From Halieaceae bacterium (lineage in GTDB: Bacteria; Pseudomonadota; Gammaproteobacteria; Pseudomonadales; Halieaceae), in assembly GCA_030066555.1 (NCBI GenBank), contig JASJBK010000024.1:1-37746 (forward strand): a stretch of DNA of 37,746 bases, in the 5' to 3' direction. The position numbers were made by a program, and so were the translations under genes. The notes beneath the pieces were generated by a model. The model was not told the origin of the DNA and did not search any database. It worked only from the letters and a program-made list of their open reading frames with translations. Below, one piece after another: positions 1 to 9,555 of this stretch (positions within the stretch are counted from its first letter, which is position 1; each line of letters starts with the position of its first letter).

Positions 1-255
1 GCTCTCCCAGTAGGTTGAGGTTAGGTCCATTGAGGACCAGGATCGTTGCCATGCCGTCGTGCCTCGCGCAGCGCGTTCAGAGCGGCATTGTGCCTAGAAC
101 CCGGCGTGGCGTCAACTTGCTCTACTAAACACTTTTTGTCTAGACGCCACGCCGGGTTCTAGGCACAATGCCGCTCTGAACGCGCTGCGCGAGGCACGAC
201 GGCATGGCAACGATCCTGGTCCTCAATGGACCTAACCTCAACCTACTGGGAGAGC
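1..255. repeat. Perfect 113-bp inverted repeat at the window edge
   Basis: Bases 1-113 are the exact reverse complement of bases 143-255, with a 29-base AT-richer loop at 114-142. I compared both arms in full and found no mismatch. The right arm holds the aroQ upstream region and the first 17 codons of aroQ; the left arm is an antisense copy of the same stretch. Because the left arm begins at base 1, it may continue beyond the window. A perfect repeat of coding sequence at a sequence end is most simply a fold-back (chimeric amplification or assembly) artefact. A real cruciform-forming duplication cannot be excluded from sequence alone. Confidence 0.95.
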
Positions 256-647
256 GTGAACCCGGGATCTATGGCACGGCCAGCCTGCCTGACATCCACC
301 AGGCCCTGCAGCAGCAGGCCCAGGATGCCGGCCACCACCTGCTCGCGATGCAGAGCAATGCCGAATACGAACTGGTGGAGCGCATCCAGGATGCGCGCCA
401 CGAGGGCGTCAACTTCATCATCATCAACCCGGCGGCGTTTACCCATACCAGCGTAGCGCTGCGGGATGCCCTGCTGGCGGTTGAAATACCGTTTATTGAA
501 GTGCACCTGTCAAACCCGCACGCGCGCGAAAGCTTCCGCCACCACTCCTACTTCTCCGACATCGCCGCCGGCGTCATCTGCGGTCTCGGTGCGAAGGGAT
601 ATGAGCTGGCACTGACGGCGGCCATTACACAACTCGACAACACCTGA
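204..647 (+). CDS. aroQ: 3-dehydroquinate dehydratase, type II
   Basis: This 147-residue protein catalyses dehydration of 3-dehydroquinate to 3-dehydroshikimate, the third step of the shikimate pathway, in the cytoplasm. Type II family signatures are clear: NGPNLNLLG at residues 8-16, Arg18, the catalytic Tyr23 (IYG), Asn75 (INPAA), and His101 in EVHLSN. The length is typical for the dodecameric type II enzyme. The ATG at 204 has GAGG at 191-194 as ribosome-binding site. The stop lies 10 bases before accB, and its TGA is part of the accB Shine-Dalgarno, so aroQ-accB-accC look co-transcribed, an arrangement common in gammaproteobacteria. The first 17 codons lie inside the perfect inverted repeat at the window edge, so the upstream promoter region shown here may not be genuine. 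Confidence 0.97.
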   Translation: MATILVLNGPNLNLLGEREPGIYGTASLPDIHQALQQQAQDAGHHLLAMQSNAEYELVERIQDARHEGVNFIIINPAAFTHTSVALRDALLAVEIPFIEVHLSNPHARESFRHHSYFSDIAAGVICGLGAKGYELALTAAITQLDNT

Positions 648-657
648 GGACGGGCCC

Positions 658-1131
658 ATGGACATTCGGAAAGTCAAAAAGCTGATCGAGCTGCTCGAAG
701 AGTCCAATATTGACGAAATTGAGATCAAGGAAGGCGAGGAATCGGTTCGCATCAGTCGCAACGCCGGCGCTGTGGCCGCCGCCCCCCTGCAGTACGCAGC
801 ACCGCCCCCCGCGCCCGTGGCCGCCGCCCCGGCGCCGGCGCCGGCCGCAGCACCCGAGCCAGCGGCTGAAGCCAGCGCTGAGCCCGAGGTTACCAGCGGC
901 CACGTGGTCAGCTCGCCCATGGTCGGTACCTTTTATCGCTCACCATCGCCGAGCTCGCCGGCCTTCGTAGAAGTCGGGCAGCACGTCAAGGTCGGCGATG
1001 TTATCTGCATCGTCGAGGCCATGAAGATGATGAACCAGATCGAGGCGGACAAGGCCGGCACCATCGAGGCCATCCTGGTGGAGAACGGCCAGCCGGTAGA
1101 ATTCGACCAGCCGCTGGTCACCATCGTCTAA
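658..1131 (+). CDS. accB: Acetyl-CoA carboxylase biotin carboxyl carrier protein
   Basis: BCCP carries biotin, which is carboxylated by AccC and then passed to the AccAD carboxyltransferase to form malonyl-CoA, the first committed step of fatty-acid synthesis. The 157-residue protein has an N-terminal helical region (1-35), a flexible Ala/Pro-rich linker (about 36-75) and a C-terminal biotinyl domain (about 80-157). The biotinylation motif EAMKMMNQ places the modified lysine at Lys123. GAGG just upstream of the ATG serves as ribosome-binding site and overlaps the aroQ stop. The gene is followed 16 bases later by accC, the usual pairing. In E. coli the accBC operon is autoregulated by AccB; nothing in this sequence tests that here. 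Confidence 0.98.
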   Translation: MDIRKVKKLIELLEESNIDEIEIKEGEESVRISRNAGAVAAAPLQYAAPPPAPVAAAPAPAPAAAPEPAAEASAEPEVTSGHVVSSPMVGTFYRSPSPSSPAFVEVGQHVKVGDVICIVEAMKMMNQIEADKAGTIEAILVENGQPVEFDQPLVTIV

Positions 1132-1147
1132 GGGCGGGGACAGAACT

Positions 1148-2494
1148 ATGCCGTTGCTGGATAAAGTCGTTATCGCCAACCGCGGCGAAATCGCACTGCG
1201 TGTGCTGCGCGCCTGTAAGGAGCTGGGAATAAAGACCGTGGCGGTGCACTCCCAGGCTGACCGCGAGCTCATGCATGTCAAACTGGCGGATGAATCGGTC
1301 TGCATCGGGCCGGCGCCTTCGACAGAGAGCTACCTGAATATTCCCGCCATTATTTCTGCCGCCGAGGTGACCGACGCGGTCGGCATCCATCCCGGCTATG
1401 GTTTCCTGGCAGAAAATGCCGACTTCGCCGAGCAGGCGGAGAACAGCGGTTTTACCTTTATTGGTCCCAGCGCCGACGTCATCAGGCTCATGGGCGACAA
1501 GGTATCGGCAATCGAAGCCATGAAGGCGGCGGGCGTACCTACCGTGCCCGGCTCCGATGGCCCACTCGACGACGACAGTGAGCGCACCGTGGAAATTGCC
1601 CGTCGCATTGGCTACCCGGTGATCATCAAGGCTGCCGCGGGTGGCGGTGGCCGCGGCATGCGCGTGGTGCAGAGCGAGGCAGCCCTGCTCAACGCGGTTT
1701 ACGTGACCCAGTCGGAAGCCGCTGCCGCTTTCGGCAGCGACAAGGTCTACATCGAGAAATTCCTCGAGAACCCACGCCACGTCGAGGTCCAGGTACTGTC
1801 TGACAGTCACGGCAACGCCATCCACCTGGGCGACCGCGACTGCTCCCTGCAGCGTCGCCACCAGAAGGTGCTGGAGGAAGCGCCGGCACCGGGCATTCCG
1901 CAGGAGGCGCGCGAAGAGGTCTACGCCGCCTGCACCAATGCCTGCAAGGAAATCGGCTACTGCGGCGCCGGCACCTTCGAGTTCCTGTACGAGGACGGCG
2001 GCTTCTACTTTATCGAGATGAATACCCGCGTACAGGTCGAACACCCGGTATCGGAAATGATTACCGGCATCGACATCGTCAAGGAGCAGATCCGGGTAGC
2101 CAGCGGCATGCCGCTGTCATTCGCCCAGGAAGACGTGACATTCGAGGGCCACGCCTTCGAGTGCCGCATCAATGCCGAGGACCCGCGCACCTTCATGCCC
2201 AGCCCGGGCCACGTCAGCCACTTTCATGCCCCGGGCGGCAATGGAATCCGTGTCGACTCGCACCTGTACGGCGGCTATTCGGTACCACCCCACTACGATT
2301 CGCTGATCGCCAAGATCATCAGCTACGGGGAAACCCGCGAGGTGGCACTGGCTCGCATGCGCCAGGCACTGGAAGAGCTGGTGGTCGAGGGTATTCGCAC
2401 CAATGCCGACCTGCACCGGGACCTGGTCCGCGATGCGGCCTTCGCCCGCGGTGGCGTCAGCATTCACTACCTCGAAAAGAAACTGGCCGGCTGA
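1148..2494 (+). CDS. accC: Acetyl-CoA carboxylase biotin carboxylase subunit
   Basis: Biotin carboxylase uses ATP and bicarbonate to carboxylate the biotin on AccB. The 448-residue length matches the family (E. coli 449). Visible motifs in order: [11 protein letters not shown] at the N-terminus (biotin carboxylase N domain), [10 protein letters not shown], the ATP-grasp glycine-rich loop [12 protein letters not shown], and the catalytic stretch [14 protein letters not shown] carrying the conserved Glu/Asn/Arg residues, then the C-terminal domain. It lies 16 bases after accB. The next gene, prmA, begins only 10 bases after the accC stop, so accB-accC-prmA probably share a transcript. Confidence 0.98.
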   Translation: MPLLDKVVIANRGEIALRVLRACKELGIKTVAVHSQADRELMHVKLADESVCIGPAPSTESYLNIPAIISAAEVTDAVGIHPGYGFLAENADFAEQAENSGFTFIGPSADVIRLMGDKVSAIEAMKAAGVPTVPGSDGPLDDDSERTVEIARRIGYPVIIKAAAGGGGRGMRVVQSEAALLNAVYVTQSEAAAAFGSDKVYIEKFLENPRHVEVQVLSDSHGNAIHLGDRDCSLQRRHQKVLEEAPAPGIPQEAREEVYAACTNACKEIGYCGAGTFEFLYEDGGFYFIEMNTRVQVEHPVSEMITGIDIVKEQIRVASGMPLSFAQEDVTFEGHAFECRINAEDPRTFMPSPGHVSHFHAPGGNGIRVDSHLYGGYSVPPHYDSLIAKIISYGETREVALARMRQALEELVVEGIRTNADLHRDLVRDAAFARGGVSIHYLEKKLAG

Positions 2495-2504
2495 GACCGC
2501 GTCC

Positions 2505-3386
2505 GTGGCCTGGCTGCAAGTGCGGCTCAATACCCGGGCCGATCTTGCGCCCGCCGCCGAAAACCTGCTGCTCGAGCTCGGCGCGGTATCGGTGACCCTG
2601 CAAGACAACGCCGACCAGCCCCTGTTTGCGGGCGCTGAACCCGAGGAGAAGCTCTGGCAGGAAACCCGGGTCAGCGGACTGTTTCCGGCAGACACGGATC
2701 TGGCACAGTTGCGCGCCGACCTGCCCGAACCCTACCGCGGCGCCGTGCAGGTCGAGATACTCGAAGACAAGGACTGGGAACGGGAGTGGATGCAGCACTA
2801 TCAACCGCGGCAGTTTGCCGACGGGCTGTGGCTCTGCCCCTCCTGGCTGACCCCACCCGACCCGGACGCTGTGAACATCATGCTCGACCCGGGGCTCGCC
2901 TTCGGAACCGGCACCCACCCCACGACCGCCATGTGCCTGGGCGAAATCGCAGCGCGGCTGAACCCCGGCGCGCGCGTCGTCGACTTTGGCTGCGGGTCGG
3001 GGGTTCTCGGTATTGCCGCTTTGCTGCTGGGCGCAGCCGACCTGCTGGCCACCGACACAGATCCCCAGGCGCTGGCAGCGACCTGGGCCAATGCCGAACG
3101 CAACCAGGTCGGCGCAGGCAGCCTCACGGTTTGCCACCCTGACAAGCTGGTGGGGGACGAGCAGGCGGATCTGGTGGTGGCCAACATACTGGCCGGACCG
3201 TTGTGCGAGCTGGCCCCGGTGCTGACGGCTATGCTGACGCCGGGCGCTACCCTGCTGCTTTCGGGTATCCTGCGGGAACAGGTCGACATGGTACGCAGCG
3301 CCTATTCACTAGACCTGGGGATCGCCAGGGAGGAGGATGGCTGGGTAGCCCTGGTGGGCCGTTTCGAAGAGGTCAGCACAGCGTGA
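2505..3386 (+). CDS. prmA: Ribosomal protein L11 methyltransferase
   Basis: PrmA trimethylates ribosomal protein L11 using S-adenosylmethionine. I place the start at the GTG at 2505, 10 bases after the accC stop. This gives 293 residues beginning (M)AWLQVRLNT, the expected N-terminus and the same length as E. coli PrmA; an upstream ATG at 2403 in the same frame would lie inside accC and adds unrelated sequence. The N-terminal L11-recognition domain is followed by the linker motif DPGLAFGTGTHPTT, the SAM-binding motif I VVDFGCGSGVLGIAAL and the NILAGPL motif near the catalytic site. The end overlaps the next gene by four bases (GTGA). Confidence 0.96.
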   Translation: MAWLQVRLNTRADLAPAAENLLLELGAVSVTLQDNADQPLFAGAEPEEKLWQETRVSGLFPADTDLAQLRADLPEPYRGAVQVEILEDKDWEREWMQHYQPRQFADGLWLCPSWLTPPDPDAVNIMLDPGLAFGTGTHPTTAMCLGEIAARLNPGARVVDFGCGSGVLGIAALLLGAADLLATDTDPQALAATWANAERNQVGAGSLTVCHPDKLVGDEQADLVVANILAGPLCELAPVLTAMLTPGATLLLSGILREQVDMVRSAYSLDLGIAREEDGWVALVGRFEEVSTA

Positions 3387-4036
3387 ACGACCAGCAGATG
3401 ACCACCTGCCCGCACTGCGGCGCCAGCTTCCAGGTGTCCCGGGCCCAACTGGAACAGGCCGGCGGCCGTGTCCGCTGTGGCAACTGCCTGCAGATATTCG
3501 ACGGTATCCGCGGCGAGATTGATTTCATTGCCCCCACCCTGCCGGATGAAGTCGGGCCGCACCCGATTCTCGAACTCGAGGTCAGGCACATGCTGGCCGC
3601 CGACCTGCCCGAAGCCAACGACAGAATTTCCTGGAGCGCCTGGACCATCCTGCTGGCGCTACTCACAGTACTGGCGGCCCAGCTCTACCTGCCGCAGCTC
3701 GAGGAAGCGCGCCGCGCCCGCGACAGCCTGCAACTGGCCAACCTGGTGATACGCCCGCACCCCGAGGTGGCCGGCGCCCTGCGCCTGGACGCGGTGATCC
3801 GCAACCCGGCCGCCGAGGCCTCGCCCCTGCCGCTGCTGGTGCTGGGATTCACCAACCGCCAGGGTGAACCCCGCGCCCGGCGCGCCTTCCTGCCCGCCGA
3901 GTACCTGCATGGCTCGGGCCCCCTGCGACTGCCGCCCAATAGCGAGATCCAGGTATCAATGGCGCTGGCGGACCCGGGTCGCGATGCAGTCAATTACCTA
4001 GCCAGACTGGAGCCTGTTGTCGCCCGCGCGGACTGA
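3383..4036 (+). CDS. Zinc-ribbon and DUF3426 domain inner-membrane protein
   Basis: This 217-residue protein has an N-terminal MJ0042-type zinc ribbon with two CxxC pairs (Cys9/Cys12 and Cys32/Cys35), an acidic spacer, one predicted transmembrane helix (about residues 84-103, WTILLALLTVLAAQ), and a periplasmic C-terminal region that fits the DUF3426 family. Its function is unknown. A cytoplasmic metal-binding or nucleic-acid-binding head tethered to the membrane is an inference. I chose the GTG at 3383, which overlaps the prmA stop (GTGA) and has AGAGG ten bases upstream. An ATG at 3398 would remove only five residues. A gene of this type between prmA and dusB is, as I recall, also seen in Pseudomonas. 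Confidence 0.85.
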   Translation: MNDQQMTTCPHCGASFQVSRAQLEQAGGRVRCGNCLQIFDGIRGEIDFIAPTLPDEVGPHPILELEVRHMLAADLPEANDRISWSAWTILLALLTVLAAQLYLPQLEEARRARDSLQLANLVIRPHPEVAGALRLDAVIRNPAAEASPLPLLVLGFTNRQGEPRARRAFLPAEYLHGSGPLRLPPNSEIQVSMALADPGRDAVNYLARLEPVVARAD

Positions 4037-4057
4037 TCAAAAAATCCGCAATTGCGC

Positions 4058-4086
4058 TTGGAGCCTCCTGGGCTTGCGAGTATCAT
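4058..4086 (+). promoter_or_regulatory. Candidate sigma70 promoter for dusB-fis
   Basis: A -35-like TTGGAG (4058-4063) and a -10-like TATCAT (4081-4086) are separated by 17 bases. The -10 matches consensus at five of six positions; the -35 at three. The predicted start would be near 4093, about 29 bases before dusB. Sequence just after the -10 is GC-rich, as in stringently controlled fis promoters, but this is suggestive only. Confidence 0.45.
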
Positions 4087-4121
4087 AACGCCCCTTTTCA
4101 GCGCTCCGGGCAAACCGCCGC

Positions 4122-5108
4122 ATGATCGCCATCGGTCCCTACACACTCGACAATAATGTCGCTCTCGCACCGATGGCGGGCGTTACCGATCTGCCGTTCC
4201 GGCGCTTGTGCAAACGCCTCGGCGCCGGTCTGGTGGTATCGGAAATGGTGACCAGCGATACCCGCCTCTGGAACAGCCGCAAGTCTCGCCAGCGCCTGGT
4301 ACACAGCGACGAATGCGAGCCACGTTCGGTGCAGATTGCCGGTGGCGACCCGGAGATGATGGCGGATGCTGCACAGCGCAACGTCGAGCTGGGCGCCCAG
4401 GTCATCGACATCAACATGGGCTGCCCGGCCAAGAAAGTCTGCAAGAAGGCCGCCGGTTCAGCGCTGCTGCGGGACGAACCGCTGGTACGCGCCATACTCG
4501 AAGCCGTGACTGCGGCTGTTGAGGTACCGGTTACCCTCAAGATTCGCACCGGCTGGTCGCCGGAGCAGCGCAACGGGGTTACCGTTGCCCGCATCGCCGA
4601 GGACGCCGGCATTGCCGCCCTCGCCGTGCACGGCCGAACCCGCGCTGACCGCTTCAATGGTGAAGCCGAGTACCGGACCATCGCCGAGATCTGCCGCGCG
4701 GTTGACCTGCCGGTGTTCGCCAACGGCGATATCGCGAGCCCAAAGCAGGCCGGGAAAGTGCTGGCCCAGACCGGTGCTGCCGGCATCATGATTGGCCGCG
4801 CCGCCCAGGGCCGCCCCTGGCTCTGTGGCCAGATCGCGCACTACCTCGCCCACGGCGAGCTGTTGCCGGAGCCACATCGCGAAGAAAAGGCGGCAATCAT
4901 GCTCGAGCACTTGCGCGGGCTATACGAGTTTTACGGGGAATTCATGGGCCTGCGCATCGCGCGCAAGCACATAGGCTGGTACCTGCAACAGGCGCCGGGG
5001 GCTGAACAGTTCAGGCGCCGGTTCAACCAGCTGGAAAGCGCCGCCGAACAGGAAGCCGCGCTGTATTCCTATTTCAACGACAACAATTTCGAGGAGTTGG
5101 CAGCATGA
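4122..5108 (+). CDS. dusB: tRNA-dihydrouridine synthase B
   Basis: DusB is an FMN enzyme that reduces uridine to dihydrouridine in the tRNA D-loop. The 328-residue protein has the TIM-barrel start [16 protein letters not shown], the active-site motif [12 protein letters not shown] with catalytic Cys101, the HGRTRAD motif and the FMN-phosphate region [13 protein letters not shown]. Its ATG overlaps nothing upstream; its stop overlaps the fis start by four bases (ATGA). This dusB-fis pairing is conserved in gammaproteobacteria, where it controls Fis production by co-transcription and translational coupling, and it makes assignment to the DusB subgroup (rather than DusA or DusC) firm. Confidence 0.97.
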   Translation: MIAIGPYTLDNNVALAPMAGVTDLPFRRLCKRLGAGLVVSEMVTSDTRLWNSRKSRQRLVHSDECEPRSVQIAGGDPEMMADAAQRNVELGAQVIDINMGCPAKKVCKKAAGSALLRDEPLVRAILEAVTAAVEVPVTLKIRTGWSPEQRNGVTVARIAEDAGIAALAVHGRTRADRFNGEAEYRTIAEICRAVDLPVFANGDIASPKQAGKVLAQTGAAGIMIGRAAQGRPWLCGQIAHYLAHGELLPEPHREEKAAIMLEHLRGLYEFYGEFMGLRIARKHIGWYLQQAPGAEQFRRRFNQLESAAEQEAALYSYFNDNNFEELAA

Positions 5109-5425
5109 GAGTGGGGGAAACCCTGACGGAACGGACGCCGAGCACATCACTGGACCTGCCCGCCGAGAGCGGTAACGGCAAGGGCGCCAGCCTGCGCCAG
5201 AGTGTGCGACTGGCGGTAAGAGCGTACCTGGAAGAACTTGACGGGCAATTGGGCAGTGAGGTCTACCAGATGGTGCTGGCGGAAGTAGAAGCGCCGCTGC
5301 TCGAGGAAATCATGCAGTACACTCGCAACAATCAGACCAAGGCATCGCAGATGCTGGGTCTCAACCGCGGCACCCTGCGCAAGAAGCTCAAGCAATACGG
5401 CCTGCTGACCGACAACGGCGCCTAG
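5105..5425 (+). CDS. fis: DNA-binding protein Fis
   Basis: Fis is a homodimeric nucleoid protein that bends DNA, assists site-specific recombination and activates rRNA promoters. The 106-residue protein is slightly longer than E. coli Fis (98). The C-terminal helix-turn-helix is well conserved (about residues 77-100: [20 protein letters not shown]), while the first 30 residues are divergent, as usual for this family. The ATG at 5105 overlaps the dusB stop (ATGA), so translation is likely coupled. The gap of 29 bases to purH contains no obvious terminator. Confidence 0.95.
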   Translation: MRVGETLTERTPSTSLDLPAESGNGKGASLRQSVRLAVRAYLEELDGQLGSEVYQMVLAEVEAPLLEEIMQYTRNNQTKASQMLGLNRGTLRKKLKQYGLLTDNGA

Positions 5426-5454
5426 CGCCCCTCACCTGCAAACTGGACTCCCCC

Positions 5455-7029
5455 ATGACTGAGACAGATCTTGTTCCGGTTCGGCGCGCCCTGATCAGCG
5501 TGTCCGACAAGACCGGAATCGAGGATTTTGCCCGTAGTCTCGCCGACCAGGGCGTGGAACTGCTGTCCACCGGCGGCACCTATCGACTGCTGAGAGATGC
5601 TGGTATTGCCGTTACTGAAATCTCTGAGTACACGGGCTTCCCGGAAATGATGGACGGTCGCGTCAAAACCCTGCACCCCAAGGTGCACGGCGGTATCCTG
5701 GCGCGCCGCGGTACCGATGACGCAGTCATGGCCGAGCACGGCATCGACGCCATCGACATGGTAGTGGTGAACCTCTATCCCTTCGAGCAGACCGTGGCGA
5801 AACCGGATTGCAGCTTCGAGGACGCGGTGGAGAACATCGACATCGGCGGCCCAACCATGGTGCGCGCCGCCGCCAAGAATCACCGCTTCGTCACCATCGT
5901 GGTAAATGCCGGTAACTACCCCTGCATCCTTGAAGAACTGCAGGACACCGGCGGCAGCCTCAGCTATCGCACCCGTTTCGACCTGGCGATTCGCGCCTAC
6001 GAGCACACCGCTGCCTACGACGCAGCCATCGCCAACCACTTCGGACGTCTGGTAGACGGCGGCAGCGAAGCCTTCCCGCGCACTTTCTCCACCCAGTTCC
6101 ACCGGGTCCAGGAAATGCGCTATGGCGAGAACCCGCACCAGGCGGCAGCGTTCTACAGGGAGGCCAACCCGGCCGAAGCCGGCATCGCCACCGCGGAGCA
6201 GCTGCAGGGCAAGGCGCTGTCTTATAACAATGTCGCCGATACCGACGCGGCACTGGAATGCGTCAAGGGCTTTGAGGCTCCAGCCTGCGTGATCGTCAAG
6301 CACGCCAACCCCTGCGGCGTCGCTGTCGGTGCAAGCATCGGGGATGCCTACGAGCGCGCCTTTGCCACTGACCCGGAGTCGGCCTTCGGCGGCATCATCG
6401 CTTTCAACCGCGAGCTGGACGCCGCCACCGCGGCCAGCATTATCGAGCGCCAGTTCGTGGAAGTGATCATTGCGCCAGAGGTCAGCGCCGAGGCACTGGC
6501 CGCCACCGCAGCCAAGGAAAACGTGCGTGTACTGAGATGCGGCGCCTGGAGCTCGTCAACTCCGGCCCTCGACTACAAGCGCGTCAATGGCGGCCTGCTG
6601 GTACAGGATCGCGACCTCGGCATGGTCGACGTCGACGACCTGAAAATCGTCAGCCAGAAGCAGCCCGACGCCGAGCAGATGCAAGACCTGCTGTTTGCCT
6701 GGAAGGTCGCCAAGTTCGTAAAGTCCAACGCCATCGTCTACGCCGCCGGCGGCCAGACCATCGGTGTTGGCGCGGGCCAGATGAGCCGCGTGAACTCCGC
6801 GCGCATTGCCGCCATCAAGGCGGAGCACGCGGGGCTGGAGGTTAAGGGTTCGGTCATGGCTTCGGATGCCTTTTTCCCGTTTCGGGACGGCATCGACAAT
6901 GCCGCGGCGGTGGGCATCAGCGCTGTTATCCAGCCGGGTGGTTCGATTCGCGACGAAGAGGTCATCGCCGCCGCCGACGAGCACGGTATGGCCATGGTCT
7001 TCACCGGCATGCGGCACTTCCGCCACTGA
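5455..7029 (+). CDS. purH: Bifunctional AICAR transformylase / IMP cyclohydrolase
   Basis: PurH carries out the last two steps of de novo purine synthesis: formylation of AICAR with 10-formyl-THF, then ring closure to IMP. The 524-residue length is normal. The N-terminal IMP cyclohydrolase (MGS-like) domain shows [17 protein letters not shown] and [12 protein letters not shown] (about residues 15-82). The C-terminal transformylase domain shows the active-site [24 protein letters not shown] and the end motif [12 protein letters not shown]. purD follows 17 bases later, so purHD form an operon as in E. coli. No PurR-like operator was recognised upstream. Confidence 0.98.
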   Translation: MTETDLVPVRRALISVSDKTGIEDFARSLADQGVELLSTGGTYRLLRDAGIAVTEISEYTGFPEMMDGRVKTLHPKVHGGILARRGTDDAVMAEHGIDAIDMVVVNLYPFEQTVAKPDCSFEDAVENIDIGGPTMVRAAAKNHRFVTIVVNAGNYPCILEELQDTGGSLSYRTRFDLAIRAYEHTAAYDAAIANHFGRLVDGGSEAFPRTFSTQFHRVQEMRYGENPHQAAAFYREANPAEAGIATAEQLQGKALSYNNVADTDAALECVKGFEAPACVIVKHANPCGVAVGASIGDAYERAFATDPESAFGGIIAFNRELDAATAASIIERQFVEVIIAPEVSAEALAATAAKENVRVLRCGAWSSSTPALDYKRVNGGLLVQDRDLGMVDVDDLKIVSQKQPDAEQMQDLLFAWKVAKFVKSNAIVYAAGGQTIGVGAGQMSRVNSARIAAIKAEHAGLEVKGSVMASDAFFPFRDGIDNAAAVGISAVIQPGGSIRDEEVIAAADEHGMAMVFTGMRHFRH

Positions 7030-7046
7030 TAGAGGAGGTAGCCACG

Positions 7047-8330
7047 GTGAATGTGCTGGTGATTGGCAGCGGTGGCCGCGAACACGCCCTCGCCTGGAAG
7101 GCGGCGCAGTCGCCCCAGACGGAAATCGTATTTGTCGCACCCGGCAACGCCGGCACGGCGGCGGAAGCCGGTATCGAAAATATTGATATTGCACCCGGCG
7201 ACTTCGGCGCACTGGCAGAATTCTGCCAGGCCAACGACGTTGGCCTGACCATCGTCGGCCCCGAGGCGCCACTTGTGGATGGCATCGTCGACTTCTTCAA
7301 CGAGCGCGGCCTGCGCTGTTTCGGTCCCTCAGCAGCGGCCGCCCAGCTCGAGGGCTCCAAGGCCTTTACCAAGGATTTCCTGGCACGCCACAACATTCCC
7401 ACTGCGGCCTACCAGAATTTCACTGAACTCGAGCCGGCGCTCGCCTACCTGGCTGAGCGCGGCGCACCGATCGTGGTGAAAGCCGACGGCCTGGCGGCCG
7501 GCAAGGGCGTAATCGTCGCCGAGACCCTGGAACAGGCTGAGCACGCAGTGCGCGACATGCTATCCGGCAACGCCTTCGGCGAGGCCGGCTGCCGGGTGGT
7601 GATAGAGGATTTCCTGCAGGGTGAGGAAGCCAGCTTTATCGTCATGGTCGACGGCAAGAACGTGCTGCCGATGGCCACCAGCCAGGATCACAAGCGCATT
7701 GGCGACGGCGATACCGGACCCAACACCGGCGGCATGGGCGCCTACTCCCCCGCCCCGGTAGTTACCGACGCGGTCTACCAGCGCATCATGGACGAGGTGA
7801 TCCACCCGACGGTGGCCGGCATGGCGGCCGATGGCATGCCCTATACCGGCTTTCTCTACGCCGGCCTGATGATTGCCTCCGACGGCAGCCCACGCGTCAT
7901 CGAATTCAACTGCCGCTTTGGCGACCCGGAAACCCAGCCGATCATGGTGCGGCTCAAGTCCGATCTGTGTGCACTGTGCAATGCCGCCCTGGACTGCGAG
8001 CTGGATGCTACCGATACAGAGTGGGACGCGCGCCCCAGCATGGGCGTGGTCATGGCGGCCGGGGGCTACCCGGGCAGCTACGGCAAGGGCTTCGAGATCC
8101 TCGGTCTCGAGCAGGCCGACAGCGACACTACCAAGGTCTTCCACGCCGGCACCGCCAGTGCCAACGGCAAGACCGTGACCAGCGGCGGCCGGGTGCTGTG
8201 CGTTACCGCGCTGGGCGATACCATTTCCGCCGCCCGCGATGCCGCCTACGCCGGCGTCGAGAAAATCTGCTGGGAAGGCGTTGTATTCCGCCGCGACATC
8301 GGCTGGCGCGCTATCGAGCGCGAGGGCTAA
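7047..8330 (+). CDS. purD: Phosphoribosylamine-glycine ligase
   Basis: PurD (GAR synthetase) joins glycine to 5-phosphoribosylamine using ATP in de novo purine synthesis. The 427-residue protein begins at a GTG at 7047 with a strong GAGGAGG ribosome-binding site about ten bases upstream and the family N-terminus (M)[17 protein letters not shown]-grasp features are clear: [14 protein letters not shown], the [20 protein letters not shown] stretch, and [12 protein letters not shown] near the metal site. It lies directly downstream of purH. The reading frame closes 32 bases before coq7. Confidence 0.98.
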   Translation: MNVLVIGSGGREHALAWKAAQSPQTEIVFVAPGNAGTAAEAGIENIDIAPGDFGALAEFCQANDVGLTIVGPEAPLVDGIVDFFNERGLRCFGPSAAAAQLEGSKAFTKDFLARHNIPTAAYQNFTELEPALAYLAERGAPIVVKADGLAAGKGVIVAETLEQAEHAVRDMLSGNAFGEAGCRVVIEDFLQGEEASFIVMVDGKNVLPMATSQDHKRIGDGDTGPNTGGMGAYSPAPVVTDAVYQRIMDEVIHPTVAGMAADGMPYTGFLYAGLMIASDGSPRVIEFNCRFGDPETQPIMVRLKSDLCALCNAALDCELDATDTEWDARPSMGVVMAAGGYPGSYGKGFEILGLEQADSDTTKVFHAGTASANGKTVTSGGRVLCVTALGDTISAARDAAYAGVEKICWEGVVFRRDIGWRAIEREG

Positions 8331-8362
8331 CGCGCGCGGCGGATTCCGCTACAATTGCTGGG

Positions 8363-9007
8363 ATGGAACGACGCAGACTCTCACTACTGGATCGCATGAT
8401 CGACAACGCCGACCAGGTGCTGCGCACCCTGGGCGGTGAGGCGAACCAGGCCAATCGACCCTCGCCGGCAGAAGCCACGGCAGAAACTGAGCTCAGCGAT
8501 AGCGAGCGGCACCATGCCGCCGGCCTGATGCGCGTCAATCACACCGGTGAAGTCTGCGCCCAGGCCCTCTACCAGGGCCAGGCACTCACTGCCCGCCTGC
8601 CGGATGTACGCGAGGAAATGGAACAGGCTGCGGCTGAGGAAATAGATCACCTGGTGTGGTGTGAGGAGCGGCTCAACCAGCTTGGCAGTCACACCAGCCG
8701 TCTCAATCCCATCTGGTATGGCCTGTCATTTGCGATGGGTGCCGCCGCCGGCATCGCCGGCGACCGCTGGAGCCTGGGGTTTGTGGCGGCCACTGAAGAC
8801 CGGGTCTGTCGCCATCTCGAGGATCACCTCGAGCGCCTGCCGGAAGATGATCACCGCAGCCGTCGTATCATCGAGCAGATGCTGGAAGACGAGCGCCGGC
8901 ATGGCGAGACCGCCCTGGAAGCAGGCGGCGAGGAATTCCCGGAGCCGGTGAAGCGCGCCATGGCGGGCATCGCCCGGGTAATGACGGATACCAGCTACCG
9001 GGTCTGA
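8363..9007 (+). CDS. coq7: 3-demethoxyubiquinol 3-hydroxylase
   Basis: Coq7 hydroxylates demethoxyubiquinol late in aerobic ubiquinone synthesis. I start it at the ATG at 8363, giving 214 residues, the usual size; the same frame is open upstream but that part is inside purD and lacks family character. Di-iron ligands of the ferritin-like four-helix bundle are all present: Glu63, the E93xxH96 pair, Glu145, and the E177xxH180 pair. There is no clear Shine-Dalgarno. A perfect -10-like TACAAT ends eight bases before the ATG, so a short or leaderless transcript is possible. The gene faces the OsmC gene across a short inverted repeat. Confidence 0.95.
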   Translation: MERRRLSLLDRMIDNADQVLRTLGGEANQANRPSPAEATAETELSDSERHHAAGLMRVNHTGEVCAQALYQGQALTARLPDVREEMEQAAAEEIDHLVWCEERLNQLGSHTSRLNPIWYGLSFAMGAAAGIAGDRWSLGFVAATEDRVCRHLEDHLERLPEDDHRSRRIIEQMLEDERRHGETALEAGGEEFPEPVKRAMAGIARVMTDTSYRV

Positions 9008-9032
9008 AACGGCGCGATTAACGCGCTAGACC
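9001..9032. terminator. Inverted repeat between convergent coq7 and OsmC genes
   Basis: GCGCG (9012-9016) pairs with CGCGC (9022-9026) across a five-base loop, and an outer GGTCT (9001-9005) pairs with AGACC (9028-9032). The structure includes the ends of both convergent genes. No T-run follows on either side, so it is a candidate bidirectional or Rho-assisted stop rather than a classic intrinsic terminator. Confidence 0.4.
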
Positions 9033-9448
9033 ACTTCCGCTATCTCATGGCTGTGCGTTACCTCAACGCCAGCCGCTTCCATCATGATGCTCGCCGAGCA
9101 GTACTTCTCTGCGGACAGGGACACGGCGCGCGCCACCTGGTTCTCCTTGAGCCCACGCCCCGTTACCACAAAGTGCAGGTGGATTTTGGTGAACACCGCC
9201 GGTACCGCATCGGCGCGCTCCGCGGTCAGTTCGGCGCGGCAGTCGGCCACATCCTGACGCGACTTCTTCAGCATGGACATGACATCAAAGGCGGAGCACC
9301 CCCCCAATCCCATGAGCAGCATTTCCATGGGTCGCGGGCCCAGGTTGCGACCGCCGTGGTCGGGCGGCCCATCCATCACGACGCTATGTCCGCTGCCGGA
9401 TTCCGCCAGGAACATGGCGTTATCGACCCATTTGATTGTTGCTTCCAT
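9026..9448 (-). CDS. OsmC/Ohr-family protein (YhfA-like)
   Basis: The 140-residue protein has the OsmC fold signature with two conserved cysteines, Cys51 in GLGGCSAFDVMSML and Cys117 in EKYCSASIMM, separated as in thiol peroxidases of this family. The exact substrate is unknown; the YhfA subgroup next to crp is poorly characterised and may act in organic peroxide handling. The start is the ATG complementary to 9446-9448, with AAGGA upstream on the minus strand. It is divergent from crp, an arrangement also known from E. coli (crp-yhfA) and, from memory, Pseudomonas (vfr). It converges with coq7 on the other side. Confidence 0.9.
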   Translation of the reverse strand: MEATIKWVDNAMFLAESGSGHSVVMDGPPDHGGRNLGPRPMEMLLMGLGGCSAFDVMSMLKKSRQDVADCRAELTAERADAVPAVFTKIHLHFVVTGRGLKENQVARAVSLSAEKYCSASIMMEAAGVEVTHSHEIAEVV

Positions 9449-9497
9449 GGTGAGTAAGTCCTTGAAGTTTCGTTACTATTGAGAAAAAAGGTATATG

Positions 9498-9525
9498 TTT
9501 ACTTTAGTCGCCACTAGTCTACTAT
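9498..9525 (+). promoter_or_regulatory. Candidate crp promoter
   Basis: TTTACT (9498-9503) and TACTAT (9520-9525) are spaced by 16 bases, each matching consensus at four of six positions. The predicted start near 9532 leaves a 24-base leader. The AT-rich stretch 9481-9530 is the only AT-rich part of the 107-base OsmC-crp divergent region, so promoters for both genes should lie here. Confidence 0.4.
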
Positions 9526-9555
9526 TACGCAGATAAACCCACAGGAGAGTAGGGT

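Noticed and set aside
9449-9555. CRP-binding site for autoregulation of crp
   Set aside because: No TGTGA-N6-TCACA-like sequence is visible in the divergent region.
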